Origin: Streptomyces vinaceus
GTDB taxonomy: Bacteria; Actinomycetota; Actinomycetes; Streptomycetales; Streptomycetaceae
Length of the DNA: 64,000 nt
Assembly: GCF_008704935.1 (NCBI RefSeq)
Contig: NZ_CP023692.1
Location: 1,860,001 to 1,924,000, forward strand
Reading direction: 5' to 3'
The stretch's first letter is position 1; the number at the start of each line of letters is the position of its first letter. Under the pieces are notes generated by a model, which saw only the letters and a program-made list of their open reading frames with translations, did not search any database and was not told the DNA's origin. Of this stretch, positions 18,807 through 27,633 are shown in pieces. The translations under genes and the position numbers were made by a program.

Positions 18807-20965
18807 CAGAACCCGTCGACAGGTCAGCCCATCCTCGCGATCCTGTCGACCGCTTGGACCCTGTCATCCTCCATCATGTGGTCAACACGCTGGGCTGGCC
18901 CGACCTGCGGCCCCTGCAGCGAGCGGCCATCGATCCCGTGATGGACGGGCACGACGCGGTGCTGCTGGCCCCCACCGCGGGCGGCAAGACCGAGGCGGCC
19001 TGCCTGCCGATTCTGTCCGCCATGTCGGAGCAGGGCTGGTCAGGCACGTCGGTGCTCTACCTCTGCCCGCTCAAAGCGCTCCTGAACAACCTGGTGACCC
19101 GTATCGACGGCTACGCGCAGTGGCTGGGGCGGAGCGCCGCGCTCTGGCACGGGGACACCAAGGAGTCGCAGAGGAACCGCATCCGCACCGGCCGACCGGA
19201 CATCCTCCTGACCACGCCCGAATCGATGGAGGCCATGCTCATCGGCGTGAAGACCGACCATGCCCACCTGCTCGGCGGGGTACGGGCGGTCGTCGTGGAC
19301 GAGGTGCACGCTTTCGCCGGGGACGACCGGGGCTGGCACCTGCTGGCCGTGTTGGAGCGCCTGGAGCGGGTGGTGGGCCGCTCGATCCAGCGCATCGGGC
19401 TGTCGGCGACCGTCGGCAACCCCGAGCAGCTGATGACCTGGCTTCAGGGTTCGGGTGCAGGGCAGCGGCCGGGCCGCGTGGTCTCCCCGGGCAGGACCCC
19501 GGCTCCGGACAGCGGGGCTGCCGCCGCACCCCCCGGTGACGTCGAGCTGGACTACGTCGGCTCCCTCGACAACGCTGCCAAGATCATCGCTTCGCTCCAC
19601 CGGGGCGAAAAGCGGCTGGTGTTCTGCGATTCGAGACGCCAGGTGGAGGAACTGGGCGCCGCACTCCGCGCACGCGAGGTCTCCGTGTTCCTGTCCCACG
19701 CCTCTCTCTCGGCCGAAGAACGGGCCCGTTCAGAACAGGCGTTCGCGGAGGGCCGTGACTGCGTGATCGTGGCCACCTCCACCCTCGAACTGGGCATCGA
19801 CGTGGGTGATCTGGACCGGGTCATCCAGATCGACTCCCCGACCACCGTCGCCTCGTTCCTGCAGCGCATCGGACGCACCGGGCGTCGGGCCGGATCGAGC
19901 CGCAACTGCCTCTTCCTCACCACCCGCAGGGACTCCCTGCTTCAGGCTGCCGGCCTGCTGTTGCTGTGGAGCCGGGGCTGGGTGGAACCCGTGGTCCCAC
20001 CGCCTGAGCCCCGGCACCTGGTCGCTCAGCAACTGCTTGCCATCACTCTCCAGAAGCACAAGTTGGGGGACCGGCTGTGGGCGGACGAATGGAATGGGCT
20101 GCCGCACTTCGACGCTTCCGCGGCTCCGATCCTGCGCCATCTGGTGGGCGAGGGATTCCTCGACTCCGACGGGGGACTGCTGTTCATCGGCCCGGAAGCA
20201 GAACGCCGCTTCGGACGACGCCATTTCATCGAGCTGACCGCGTCATTCACGGCACCCCCGCAGTTCACCGTGCTTTCCGGGCGCACTGAAATCGGCCAGG
20301 CGGATCCTGCCGTACTCACCGAGGAGCGGCCGGGACCTCGCCGACTGCTCCTGGCGGGGCGCAGCTGGCAGGTGACGTACATTGACTGGGGACGCAAGCG
20401 GGTGTTCGTCGAACCCGTGGAGGGCGGTGGCATCGCCAAGTGGTCGAGCGGCACGCCCACCGGTCTCTCGTACGCGCTCACCCGTGCCATGCGGGACGTG
20501 TTGCTCGGCGCTGCCCCACCCGTCTCCCTGACCCGTAGGGCAGCATCGGGGCTTCAGGAATGGCGGGAGGAGGAAGCGCCCCACACCGTCCATCCTTGTG
20601 GGACTCTCATCACACGACGGGGGACGGACGTCCGCTGGTGGACCTGGGCTGGCTACCGGACCAACGCCACCCTCGGCGCGACCCTGTCCACGGCTGCCGA
20701 CCCACTCCAGCGGCCGACCGACTGCTACCTGCGGCTAAGGGAGGACCTCACCCCGGACACGTGGGAGGCCGCGAGGAACAGCGCGTGCTCCTCTGCGGCT
20801 CTCGTTCTGCCCGACGTCGACCAGCGGGCCGTGCACGGCTTGAAGTTCGCTGCGGCGCTGCCCAATAGGCTAGCGACGGCGACACTGGCTTCGAGGCTCG
20901 CCGATTTTGAGGGAGCACGGGAGACGCTGGCCGAGTCCGTCCGGTTCTCGTCAGATCAGCGGTGA
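18803..20965 (+). CDS. brxHI: BREX type 2 DEAD/DEAH-box helicase BrxHI
   Basis: A 720-residue Lhr-like superfamily 2 helicase: Q-motif region LRPLQRAAI, Walker A APTAGGKT at 56-63, DEVH at 166-169, motif III GLSATVGN, LELGIDVGDLD, and motif VI QRIGRTGRRAG. A C-terminal domain of about 300 residues follows. BrxHI is the helicase of type 2 BREX, encoded after brxD. Start GTG at 18803 overlaps the brxD stop. This is the last intact gene of the defence island: the next 855 bases carry only fragments, then genes on the opposite strand. Confidence 0.9.
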   Translation: MTEPVDRSAHPRDPVDRLDPVILHHVVNTLGWPDLRPLQRAAIDPVMDGHDAVLLAPTAGGKTEAACLPILSAMSEQGWSGTSVLYLCPLKALLNNLVTRIDGYAQWLGRSAALWHGDTKESQRNRIRTGRPDILLTTPESMEAMLIGVKTDHAHLLGGVRAVVVDEVHAFAGDDRGWHLLAVLERLERVVGRSIQRIGLSATVGNPEQLMTWLQGSGAGQRPGRVVSPGRTPAPDSGAAAAPPGDVELDYVGSLDNAAKIIASLHRGEKRLVFCDSRRQVEELGAALRAREVSVFLSHASLSAEERARSEQAFAEGRDCVIVATSTLELGIDVGDLDRVIQIDSPTTVASFLQRIGRTGRRAGSSRNCLFLTTRRDSLLQAAGLLLLWSRGWVEPVVPPPEPRHLVAQQLLAITLQKHKLGDRLWADEWNGLPHFDASAAPILRHLVGEGFLDSDGGLLFIGPEAERRFGRRHFIELTASFTAPPQFTVLSGRTEIGQADPAVLTEERPGPRRLLLAGRSWQVTYIDWGRKRVFVEPVEGGGIAKWSSGTPTGLSYALTRAMRDVLLGAAPPVSLTRRAASGLQEWREEEAPHTVHPCGTLITRRGTDVRWWTWAGYRTNATLGATLSTAADPLQRPTDCYLRLREDLTPDTWEAARNSACSSAALVLPDVDQRAVHGLKFAAALPNRLATATLASRLADFEGARETLAESVRFSSDQR

Positions 20966-21292
20966 CGGCCCGCAGACTCTGCCAGCCCACTGGCTCGGCA
21001 AGTGCGGGACTCAGCCACCTACATGGGGAAAGCTCACGCAGCGAGCTTACGACAGCCCTCACTGCCCGATCCTGGCAGTCTCCAGCGCGGCTTGACAACG
21101 ACCTCGAGGCAGCGTGTGGCGAAGCCTCGGGCCATGGCACTGTCCGACACGTTGCAAGCGGCCCTCGAGCCCGTAGGGCCTCTTGCCCGGTCGGGCTGGC
21201 CCTCAGGCATCAAGGTGAAGGCACGCTACGCTGCCCGAGTGCCATGTCGTGGGCGGATAGCAGCTCAAAGCCTCGCAGACGCGCCCCGCACT

Positions 21293-21433
21293 TCACCTGT
21301 TGGGCGTGGGCACCCGTACGAGCGTCACGAGCGTGGCCTGCGTTGCGGGGCCGACGCGCCGTTCCAGCGAGCCGCGCTCCGGAAGCGCCCCGGCCAGGCT
21401 GGCGGAAACCGGTACGGCGACGCCGAGCAGCAT
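21293..21433 (-). pseudogene. Possible remnant of a hydrophobic protein gene (46 aa)
   Basis: On the minus strand, ATG 21433 to TGA 21293 reads MLLGVAVPVSASLAGALPER and continues to ATLVTLVRVPTPNR. Third positions are almost all G or C, unlike random sequence. The hydrophobic start followed by charged residues suggests the tail of a membrane or exported protein. It has no ribosome site and no family I can name. It is more likely a decayed fragment than a gene. Confidence 0.3.
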
Positions 21434-21465
21434 GATGTGTGAGGGGACTGGGATTAATCGGATGA

Positions 21466-21798
21466 CACCGCCGTCGAGGCGGCTCTCCCCACTTCACCAT
21501 CACAGCCCGGGGCCGGCGATGCGATTTCCTCATCCTGCAGGAACAGGACCGGGCCTACGAGTGGGCCGACACGGCCGCGCGACCTCTTGGGGATCAGCGC
21601 TACGCCGAGACAGTCCGCGTCCAGCGACGTGAAGCGCAAGAAGAGCGCCTCTCGCGGCAAGATTGTGATCTGCCGCGCGAGGCGCCCCACTTCATGACTG
21701 ACGGCCCATCGGAAATCGGCGCCCGCATGCGTCACACGTGCGTCACGAGCGTCGAATCTGCGTCAAGATATCGCCCGCAACGCCCACAATGCGCATAA
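21466..21798 (+). pseudogene. Possible start-less gene remnant (about 110 codons)
   Basis: A plus-strand frame is open from 21466 to a TAA at 21796 and has strong Streptomyces-like third-position bias. It includes SPHFTITARGRRCDFLILQE, then EQDRAYEWADTAARPLGDQ and a charged helix RREAQEERLSRQ. The only ATG lies more than halfway through it, so the 5' end appears lost. I do not recognise the family. It converges on the TrmA-like gene at 21821. Confidence 0.35.
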
Positions 21799-21820
21799 CG
21801 CACACCGGGAAACCTGCAGG

Positions 21821-23152
21821 TCAGGCGTCCTCGCGGATCGGCTCAAGGATCGCGACGCACTCCACGTGGTGCGTCATCGGGAAGAGGTCGAAGGCGCGGA
21901 GGGTGCGGGGCTTGTAGCCGGCTTCCTTGAAGTAGGCCAGGTCGCGGGCCAGGGCCGCCGGGTCGCAGGCCACGTACGCGATGCGGCGGGCGTTCAGGCC
22001 CGCCACGTGGCGGACCGTCTGCTTGCCGGCGCCGGCCCGCGGGGGGTCCAGGACCACCAGGTCGCACTCGGTGATCCCGGTCTTCGGGAGGACCGACTCC
22101 ACCTTGCCCTGCTCGATGCGGACCCGGGGGAAGTCCGCCAGGTTGTGCCGGGCGTCCTCCACCGCGCGCTTCGTCGACTCGATGCCGAGCACCGCGCCCG
22201 TCTCGCCGAGGCGTTCGGCGAGGGCGCCCGCGAAGATGCCGACGCCGCAGTAGAGGTCGAGGGCCATCTCGCCCTTGCGCGGCATCAGGCCCTGCATGAC
22301 CGCCTTGATCAGGGTGTCGGCGGCCTGCGGGTGGACCTGCCAGAAGCCGCCCATGCCCACGCGGTACGTACGGCCGTCCGCGCGCTCCCGTACGAAGGGG
22401 CGGCCGTGGACCCGGTGGACCCCGCCGTCCTTCTCCTCGACCCGGAGCACCGAAACCGGCTTGTCGAGCTCGACCAGCGGGAGGCGGCCGCCCGGGCGCG
22501 GGGTCAGGACGACCTGGCGGTCCTGGGAGCCGGTCGCGGCGATCGCCTCGACCGTGGCCATCTGGGGCCAGTCCTGCTTCTCGATGCCCAGCTCGCTGAC
22601 GCCCGGAGCCGCGATCATGCAGTGGTCGACCGGCTCGATGTCGTGCGAGCGGTGCTTGCGCAGGCCCGCGTTGCCGTCCTCGTCGATCGCGTACTGGACG
22701 CGGGTGCGCCACTGCGGGACCTGCCCCGCCGGCAGCTTGTCGCCCTCGGCCGGCATGACCGTGCCGTCCCAGCCGGCCTCCTCCGGGGTGAGCCCGGCCA
22801 GCCGCAGCAGCTGCTCGGCGACGACCTCGCCCTTGAGCCGGCGCTGGGCGCCCGGCTTGGCGTGCTGCCAGTCGCAGCCGCCGCACTTGCCGGGGCCGGC
22901 GTACGGGCACGGCGCCTCGACCCGGTCCTTGGACGCCTCCACGACCGTGATCGCGTCGGCGCGCAGGAAGCGGGAGTCCGACTCGCCCTCGGTGACCTTG
23001 GCGATCACCTTCTCCCCCGGGAGGGTGTGGCGGACGAAGAGGACGCGGCCGTCGGCGGTACGGGCGATGCAGTGGCCGCCGTGCGCGACGGGGCCGACCT
23101 CGACCTCGTACTCCTCCCCGACCAAGGACTGCTTCTCGTTCTGCTCGGTCAT
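21821..23152 (-). CDS. TrmA/RlmCD-type 23S rRNA or tRNA (uracil-5-)-methyltransferase
   Basis: A class I SAM-dependent RNA methyltransferase of the TrmA/RlmC/RlmD family, 443 residues. The N-terminal TRAM domain (VEVGPVAHGGHCIAR ... FVRHTLPGE) binds RNA. A four-cysteine iron-sulfur set starts CPYAGPGKCGGCDWQH. The SAM site is LDLYCGVGIFAG, followed by DPPRAGAGKQTV and the catalytic-cysteine motif YVACDPAALARDL near the end. ATG 23152 is used because GGAG lies 10 bases upstream; an ATG seven codons earlier would place that site inside the gene. Which uridine it methylates cannot be told from sequence. It is the first core gene after the defence island and is convergent with the remnants. Confidence 0.9.
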   Translation of the reverse strand: MTEQNEKQSLVGEEYEVEVGPVAHGGHCIARTADGRVLFVRHTLPGEKVIAKVTEGESDSRFLRADAITVVEASKDRVEAPCPYAGPGKCGGCDWQHAKPGAQRRLKGEVVAEQLLRLAGLTPEEAGWDGTVMPAEGDKLPAGQVPQWRTRVQYAIDEDGNAGLRKHRSHDIEPVDHCMIAAPGVSELGIEKQDWPQMATVEAIAATGSQDRQVVLTPRPGGRLPLVELDKPVSVLRVEEKDGGVHRVHGRPFVRERADGRTYRVGMGGFWQVHPQAADTLIKAVMQGLMPRKGEMALDLYCGVGIFAGALAERLGETGAVLGIESTKRAVEDARHNLADFPRVRIEQGKVESVLPKTGITECDLVVLDPPRAGAGKQTVRHVAGLNARRIAYVACDPAALARDLAYFKEAGYKPRTLRAFDLFPMTHHVECVAILEPIREDA

Positions 23153-23249
23153 GGTGGGGAGACTCCAAAACATAAATGGGAACGGCCGGACGACCGACCC
23201 ACCAGTTTACGTGGATCTCGTCCGGCCGTTCGCCACACCGCCCGCGGCG

Positions 23250-25298
23250 CTACTTGCCCGCGCGGTCCTTCGCGCGCGGGGTGTCCACCGGTCCGCGGCG
23301 CACCGCGCCCGGGGCGTTCCACTCCTGGCGCTTCTTGGCCCGCCTCTTCGCGAGCTCCGAGGACTCCAGCTGGTACGGCACCGAGGTGACCATCACGCCG
23401 GGGGTGAACAGCAGGCGGCCCTTGAGCCGCAGCGCGCTCTGGTTGTGCAGCAGGTGCTCGTACCAGCGCCCGACGACGTACTCCGGGATGTACACGCTGA
23501 CGGCGTCGCGCGGGTTCTCGCTGCGCAGGCCCTTCACGTACTCCACCACGGGTCGGGTGATCTCGCGGTACGGGGAGTCGAGGATCTTGAGCGGTACGTT
23601 GATCCCGCGCCGCTCCCACTCCTCCTTCAGCGCCTTCGTCTCGGCCGGGTCGACGCTGATGCTGAGCGCCTCCAGGGTGTCCGACCGGGTCAGCTTGGCG
23701 AAGGCCAAGGCGCGCAGCGTGGGCTTGTGCACCTTGGAGACCAGGACGATGGAGTGGACCCGGGAGGGCCGCACGCTGTCGTCGCTGGGGCCCTCGACCG
23801 CGGCGATCTCGGCGGCGACCCGGTCGTAGTGCTTGCGGATCGCGGTCATCGTGCCGTAGAAGATCACCATGCCCAGCAGGGCGACCCAGGCGCCGTGCGT
23901 GAACTTGGTGGCCAGGACGACGACCAGCACCAGGCCGGTGAAGATCGCACCGAAGGTGTTGATGGCCCGGGAGCGGTGCATCCGGCGCCGCGCGGACTGG
24001 TCCTTCTCGGTCCGCAGGTGCCGGTTCCAGTGCCGGACCATGCCGATCTGGCTGAGCGTGAAGGAGACGAACACGCCGACGATGTAGAGCTGGATCAGCT
24101 TGGTGGAGTCGGCGTCGTAGATCCACACGAGCAGCATGGCCGCGCCGGCGAGCAGCACGATGCCGTTCGAGAAGGCGAGGCGGTCACCGCGGGTGTGCAG
24201 CTGGCGGGGCAGGTAGCGGTCCTGCGCGAGGATCGAGCCGAGCAGCGGGAAGCCGTTGTACGCGGTGTTGGCGGCCAGGAACAGCACGAGCGCGGTGGCG
24301 GTCGCCAGGATGATGAACAGGATGCTGCCGTTGCCGAAGACGGCCTCGGCCACCTGGGAGATCACCGGGTGCTGGACGAACTCGGGGCCGACGGGGACGC
24401 CGTTGTCCAGCAGGTTGGTGGCGGGCGCCTCGGCCATCTTCACGTCGGTGGCCATGGCCAGGCCGATGATCCCGCAGAACATGGTGACCGCAAGGGCGCC
24501 CATGAGGGCGAGGGTGGTGGCCGCGTTCTTGCTCTTGGGCTTGCGGAAGGCGGGGACGCCGTTGCTGATCGCCTCGACGCCGGTCAGGGCGGCGCATCCG
24601 GAGGAGAAGGCCCGCAGCAGCAGGAAGACCAGCGCGAAGCCGGCCAGCCCCTGGTGCTCGGCCTTGATCTCCAGGTGGGCCGTCGGGGCCTGCATGGTGT
24701 CGCCGGCGACGAGGCCGCGCCAGGCGCCCCAGGCGATCATCACGAAGACGGCTCCGACGAACACGTACGTCGGAATGGCGAAGAGCTTCCCCGATTCCTT
24801 CACACCGCGCAGATTCATCAGCGTGAGCAGAAGAATCATGATCATCGCGGAGAGCACCTTGTGCTCGATGACGAAATCCACGGCGGAGCCGAGATTCTCG
24901 ACTCCGGAGGAGATCGACACGGCGACGGTCAGGACGTAGTCGACGAGCAGCGCGCTCGCGACCGTGAGTCCGGCCTTCGGCCCGAGATTGGTGTTGGCGA
25001 CCTCGTAGTCGCCGCCGCCGCTGGGGTAGGCGTGGACGTTCTGGCGGTAGGAGGCGACCACGGTGAACATCAGCACCACGACCGCGAGGGCGATCCAGGG
25101 GCTGAAGTGGTACGCCGACACACCGGCGATCGACAGGACCAGCAGGACCTCACCAGGGGCATATGCCACCGAGGAGAGCGGGTCGGATGCGAACACGGGT
25201 AGGGCGATCCGCTTGGGGAGGAGCGTTTCCCCGAGGCGGTCGCTGCGTAGCGCCCGGCCGATCAGGATCCGTTTGGGCACGTCGGTCAGTTTGGACAC
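23250..25298 (-). CDS. KimA-like APC-superfamily potassium importer
   Basis: A 682-residue APC-superfamily permease with about 12 membrane spans (roughly residues 30-440) and a soluble C-terminal domain ending in RRGPVDTPRAKDRAGK. Landmarks match the KimA (formerly YdaO) potassium/proton importer family: SDPLSSVAYAPGEVLLVL, AYPSGGGDYEVANTNLG, SSGCAALTGVEAISNGVPAF, RGDRLAFSNGI and, in the tail, HNQSALRLKGRLL. Bacillus subtilis KimA is a high-affinity K+ importer inhibited by c-di-AMP. GTG 25298 (VSKLTDVPKRILIGRAL) is the natural start, though no strong ribosome site is seen. It is divergent from two TrkA-type regulators, which supports a potassium role over amino-acid transport. Substrate is inferred from homology and context. 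Confidence 0.8.
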   Translation of the reverse strand: MSKLTDVPKRILIGRALRSDRLGETLLPKRIALPVFASDPLSSVAYAPGEVLLVLSIAGVSAYHFSPWIALAVVVLMFTVVASYRQNVHAYPSGGGDYEVANTNLGPKAGLTVASALLVDYVLTVAVSISSGVENLGSAVDFVIEHKVLSAMIMILLLTLMNLRGVKESGKLFAIPTYVFVGAVFVMIAWGAWRGLVAGDTMQAPTAHLEIKAEHQGLAGFALVFLLLRAFSSGCAALTGVEAISNGVPAFRKPKSKNAATTLALMGALAVTMFCGIIGLAMATDVKMAEAPATNLLDNGVPVGPEFVQHPVISQVAEAVFGNGSILFIILATATALVLFLAANTAYNGFPLLGSILAQDRYLPRQLHTRGDRLAFSNGIVLLAGAAMLLVWIYDADSTKLIQLYIVGVFVSFTLSQIGMVRHWNRHLRTEKDQSARRRMHRSRAINTFGAIFTGLVLVVVLATKFTHGAWVALLGMVIFYGTMTAIRKHYDRVAAEIAAVEGPSDDSVRPSRVHSIVLVSKVHKPTLRALAFAKLTRSDTLEALSISVDPAETKALKEEWERRGINVPLKILDSPYREITRPVVEYVKGLRSENPRDAVSVYIPEYVVGRWYEHLLHNQSALRLKGRLLFTPGVMVTSVPYQLESSELAKRRAKKRQEWNAPGAVRRGPVDTPRAKDRAGK

Positions 25299-25507
25299 GC
25301 AGAGGATCGTAAGCGTTCGAAATCGGCCTGACGAACCCCCGGCCCGTATTACAGGGCAATGACACCCGCATTGAGACCCTGCGTGCTCGGCAAAGGCCAC
25401 ATGGGGGACCGCCCGTGTGTAGCTTGGGCCGTGGTCTGAGACCCTGTGAAGCCAGAGCATGCAATGAGGCTGGGAACCAGCGAGCGCTGACAGCCGGAAG
25501 GACGGCC

Positions 25508-26176
25508 GTGCACATCGTCATTATGGGCTGCGGAAGAGTGGGCTCCGCCCTCGCGCAGACCTTGGAACAGCAGGGGCATACGGTCGCTGTCGTCGACCAG
25601 GACCCCACCGCATTCCGCCGGCTGGGAGCCGGATTCGGCGGGCGCCGCGTCACCGGGGTCGGCTTCGACCAGGACACGCTGCGCGAGGCCGGGATCGAGG
25701 AAGCGGGCGCCTTCGCCGCGGTCAGCAGTGGTGACAATTCCAACATCATCGCTGCCCGCGTGGCGCGCGAGATGTTCGGCGTCGAGAACGTCGCCGCCCG
25801 TATCTACGACCCCAAGCGGGCCGAGGTGTACCAGCGCCTGGGCATCCCCACCGTCGCGACCGTACGGTGGACCGCCGACCAGATGCTGCGCCGGCTGCTG
25901 CCGTCCGGGGCCGAGCCGCTGTGGCGCGACCCGAGCGGCGGGGTCCAGCTCGCGGAGGTGCACACCTCGGCCGCCTGGATCGGCCACAAGGTCAGCAAGC
26001 TCCAGGAGGAGACCGGTGTCCGCGTGGCCTTCCTCACCCGGCTGGGCGAGGCGATGCTGCCGACCTCCCAGACGGTGCTGCAGGAGGGCGACCTCGTCCA
26101 CGTGATGATGCGCACGGACGAGATCGAGAAGGTCGAAGAGGCCTTCGCCCAGGGGCCCGAGGAGGCACACGCATGA
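25508..26176 (+). CDS. TrkA/CeoB-family RCK potassium-uptake regulator, first copy
   Basis: A 222-residue protein starting at GTG 25508 behind GGAAGGA. The Rossmann RCK_N domain begins HIVIMGCGRVGSALAQ with the NAD(H)-binding GxGxxG and the acidic VVDQD that ends strand 2. The RCK_C domain occupies roughly residues 135-215. RCK proteins gate Trk/Ktr-type K+ uptake by binding nucleotides, and many RCK_C domains bind c-di-AMP. It overlaps the second copy by 4 nt (ATGA), matching the paired ceoB-ceoC arrangement of mycobacteria. No TrkH/KtrB membrane partner is in the window; the nearest transporter is the divergent KimA-like gene. Confidence 0.9.
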   Translation: MHIVIMGCGRVGSALAQTLEQQGHTVAVVDQDPTAFRRLGAGFGGRRVTGVGFDQDTLREAGIEEAGAFAAVSSGDNSNIIAARVAREMFGVENVAARIYDPKRAEVYQRLGIPTVATVRWTADQMLRRLLPSGAEPLWRDPSGGVQLAEVHTSAAWIGHKVSKLQEETGVRVAFLTRLGEAMLPTSQTVLQEGDLVHVMMRTDEIEKVEEAFAQGPEEAHA

Positions 26177-26835
26177 GGGTCGCGATCGCCGGAGCCGGCG
26201 CGGTGGGCCGTTCCATCGCGGGTGAGCTGCTGGAGAACGGGCACGAGGTGCTCCTCGTCGACAAGGCGCCGACCGCCATCTCGGTCGAGCGGGTGCCGCA
26301 GGCCGAGTGGCTGCTGGCCGACGCCTGCGAGATCACCTCGCTCGACGAGGCCGCGCTGCAGCGCTGCAACGTCGTCATCGCCGCCACGGGCGACGACAAG
26401 GTCAACCTGGTCGTCTCCCTGCTCGCCAAGACCGAGTACGGGGTCCCCCGGGTCGTGGCGCGCGTCAACAACCCGAAGAACGAGTGGCTCTTCAACGAGT
26501 CCTGGGGCGTCGACGTCGCGGTCTCGACGCCGCGTCTGATGTCGGCCCTGGTCGAGGAGGCCGTCAGCGTCGGCGACCTGGTGCGCCTGCTGCGCTTCAG
26601 CCACGGCGACGCCAACCTCGTCGAGCTGACCCTGCCCGCCGACTCCTCGGTCGCCGGCACCCAGATCAGCGAGATCAGCTGGCCCGAGGACACCTCGCTG
26701 GTCACGATCATCCGCGGCAACCGGGTCCTCACCCCGCACGGCGAGGAGACCCTGGAGCCGGGCGACGAACTGCTCTTCGTGGCCGCCCAGGCCCGTGAGG
26801 AGCAGCTGGAGGAGCTCCTCCAGGCCCGTCACTGA
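26173..26835 (+). CDS. TrkA/CeoC-family RCK potassium-uptake regulator, second copy
   Basis: A 220-residue paralogue of the preceding protein, translationally coupled through ATGA at 26173. RCK_N starts MRVAIAGAGAVGRSIAGELL (GxGxxG), and the acidic end of strand 2 is VLLVDK. The middle has NVVIAATGDDKVNLVVSLLA and ARVNNPKNEWLF, typical of TrkA. The C-terminal RCK_C domain ends with a Glu-rich helix (REEQLEELLQARH). Two non-identical single-unit RCK proteins probably assemble as a mixed octamer, replacing the tandem-fused TrkA of enterics. An 18-bp terminator hairpin follows 15 bases after the stop. Confidence 0.9.
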   Translation: MRVAIAGAGAVGRSIAGELLENGHEVLLVDKAPTAISVERVPQAEWLLADACEITSLDEAALQRCNVVIAATGDDKVNLVVSLLAKTEYGVPRVVARVNNPKNEWLFNESWGVDVAVSTPRLMSALVEEAVSVGDLVRLLRFSHGDANLVELTLPADSSVAGTQISEISWPEDTSLVTIIRGNRVLTPHGEETLEPGDELLFVAAQAREEQLEELLQARH

Positions 26836-26850
26836 CGGAGCCGTACGTAC

Positions 26851-26889
26851 GGGAGGGGCGGGCAGCCGATCCGGCTGCCCGCCCCTCCC
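26851..26889. terminator. Terminator between the RCK pair and DUF3159
   Basis: A perfect 18-bp stem (26851-26868 with 26872-26889) closes a 3-nt loop. It lies 15 bases after the RCK pair and 15 bases beyond the end of the convergent DUF3159 gene, so it can end both transcripts. Confidence 0.88.
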
Positions 26890-26904
26890 GCATGTCCGCA
26901 CGCG

Positions 26905-27630
26905 CTACTTGGCCCCGGCCTTGCGGGCCTTCTCCGCGGCCTCCTCGGCCTCCCACTCCGCGATCACGTCGATCGGCGGCGGCGCCTTCGCCAGGAACAC
27001 CCACGTGAAGTACACCGCGAGCACCATCGGCGGCAGCTTCAGCGCGATCAGCACCCAGCCCAGCTGCGTCGCGTCCCCCCACCAGTACAGCGGGAAGAGG
27101 ATCGCGTACTTCGCGAGGAAGATGATCCCCCAGGCCAGGCTGGCCTTGGTGTACGCCTTCTTCCGCCCGGGGTTGCGCGTCCGCCAGGACAGGTTCTCCT
27201 TGAAGACCGGCCCCAGGATCACCCCCAGCAGCGGGAACCCGACCAGCGCGGAGAGCGTGAAGGCCACGCCCAGCCCGGCGCCGTAGATCATGCCGGGCAG
27301 GTAGAAGCCCTTGGCCGTACCGGTGAACAGGGCGAAGGCCACGCCGACGCCCACGCCGAAGACCCCGCTGAAGGCGTGCTTGACGGTGTCCTTGCGCAGC
27401 AGCCGTACGATCACGAGGAGGACGGCGACCGCCCCCGCCGCGATCGCGGACATCTTCACGTCCTTGTTGATCGTGTAGATCATCACGAAGAGCAGTCCGG
27501 GGAGCATCGTCTCCACGGTGCCCCGTACGCCTCCGAACGCGTCGAAGAGCGCCGCCTGCGTCACGGCCTTCTGGTCCGCGGACGGTTCGCCCGCGGGATC
27601 CGGGGTGATCGGTTTGTCGAGTGACGTCAC
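26905..27630 (-). CDS. DUF3159 family membrane protein
   Basis: A 241-residue polytopic membrane protein of the actinobacterial DUF3159 family. After a polar N-terminus, AALFDAFGGVRGTVETMLPG marks the family and leads into about six hydrophobic spans, including PGLLFVMIYTI, AIAAGAVAVLLVIVRLL and ALVGFPLLGVILGPVF. RTRNPGRKKAYTKASLAWG lies in a loop, and the C-terminus is a charged Glu/Ala helix. Start is GTG 27630, 3 bases after the OB-fold gene stop, so the two genes are almost certainly co-transcribed; the operon likely begins at kdpD. The molecular function is unknown. Confidence 0.88.
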   Translation of the reverse strand: MTSLDKPITPDPAGEPSADQKAVTQAALFDAFGGVRGTVETMLPGLLFVMIYTINKDVKMSAIAAGAVAVLLVIVRLLRKDTVKHAFSGVFGVGVGVAFALFTGTAKGFYLPGMIYGAGLGVAFTLSALVGFPLLGVILGPVFKENLSWRTRNPGRKKAYTKASLAWGIIFLAKYAILFPLYWWGDATQLGWVLIALKLPPMVLAVYFTWVFLAKAPPPIDVIAEWEAEEAAEKARKAGAK

Positions 27631-27633
27631 CGG

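Larger units (their letters stand above)
20966..21820. other. Gene-poor scar between the BREX island and the core chromosome
   Basis: This 855-bp stretch has no intact recognisable gene. Reading frames with GC-rich third positions are short and lack either starts or family motifs. Two of them (21293-21433 on minus, 21466-21798 on plus) look like coding remnants and are listed separately. No tRNA, integrase site or clear direct repeat was seen at its ends. A weak 6-bp stem (AAGCTC/GAGCTT) about 65 bases after brxHI might be a terminator. The region probably records deletions at the island boundary. Confidence 0.6.

Noticed and set aside
21866..25202. Long plus-strand open frames (507 and 975 codons) opposite the methyltransferase and KimA-like genes
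   Set aside because: They are antisense shadows of high-GC coding DNA, low in complexity (Val/Arg/Gly/Asp-rich) and without family motifs, whereas the minus-strand genes are clear.
25372..25446. Riboswitch or operator formed by two TGAGACCCTG copies (25372-25381 and 25437-25446) before the RCK pair
   Set aside because: A ydaO-type leader was looked for here because of the K+ context, but the conserved blocks are absent; the 10-base repeat alone is not significant.
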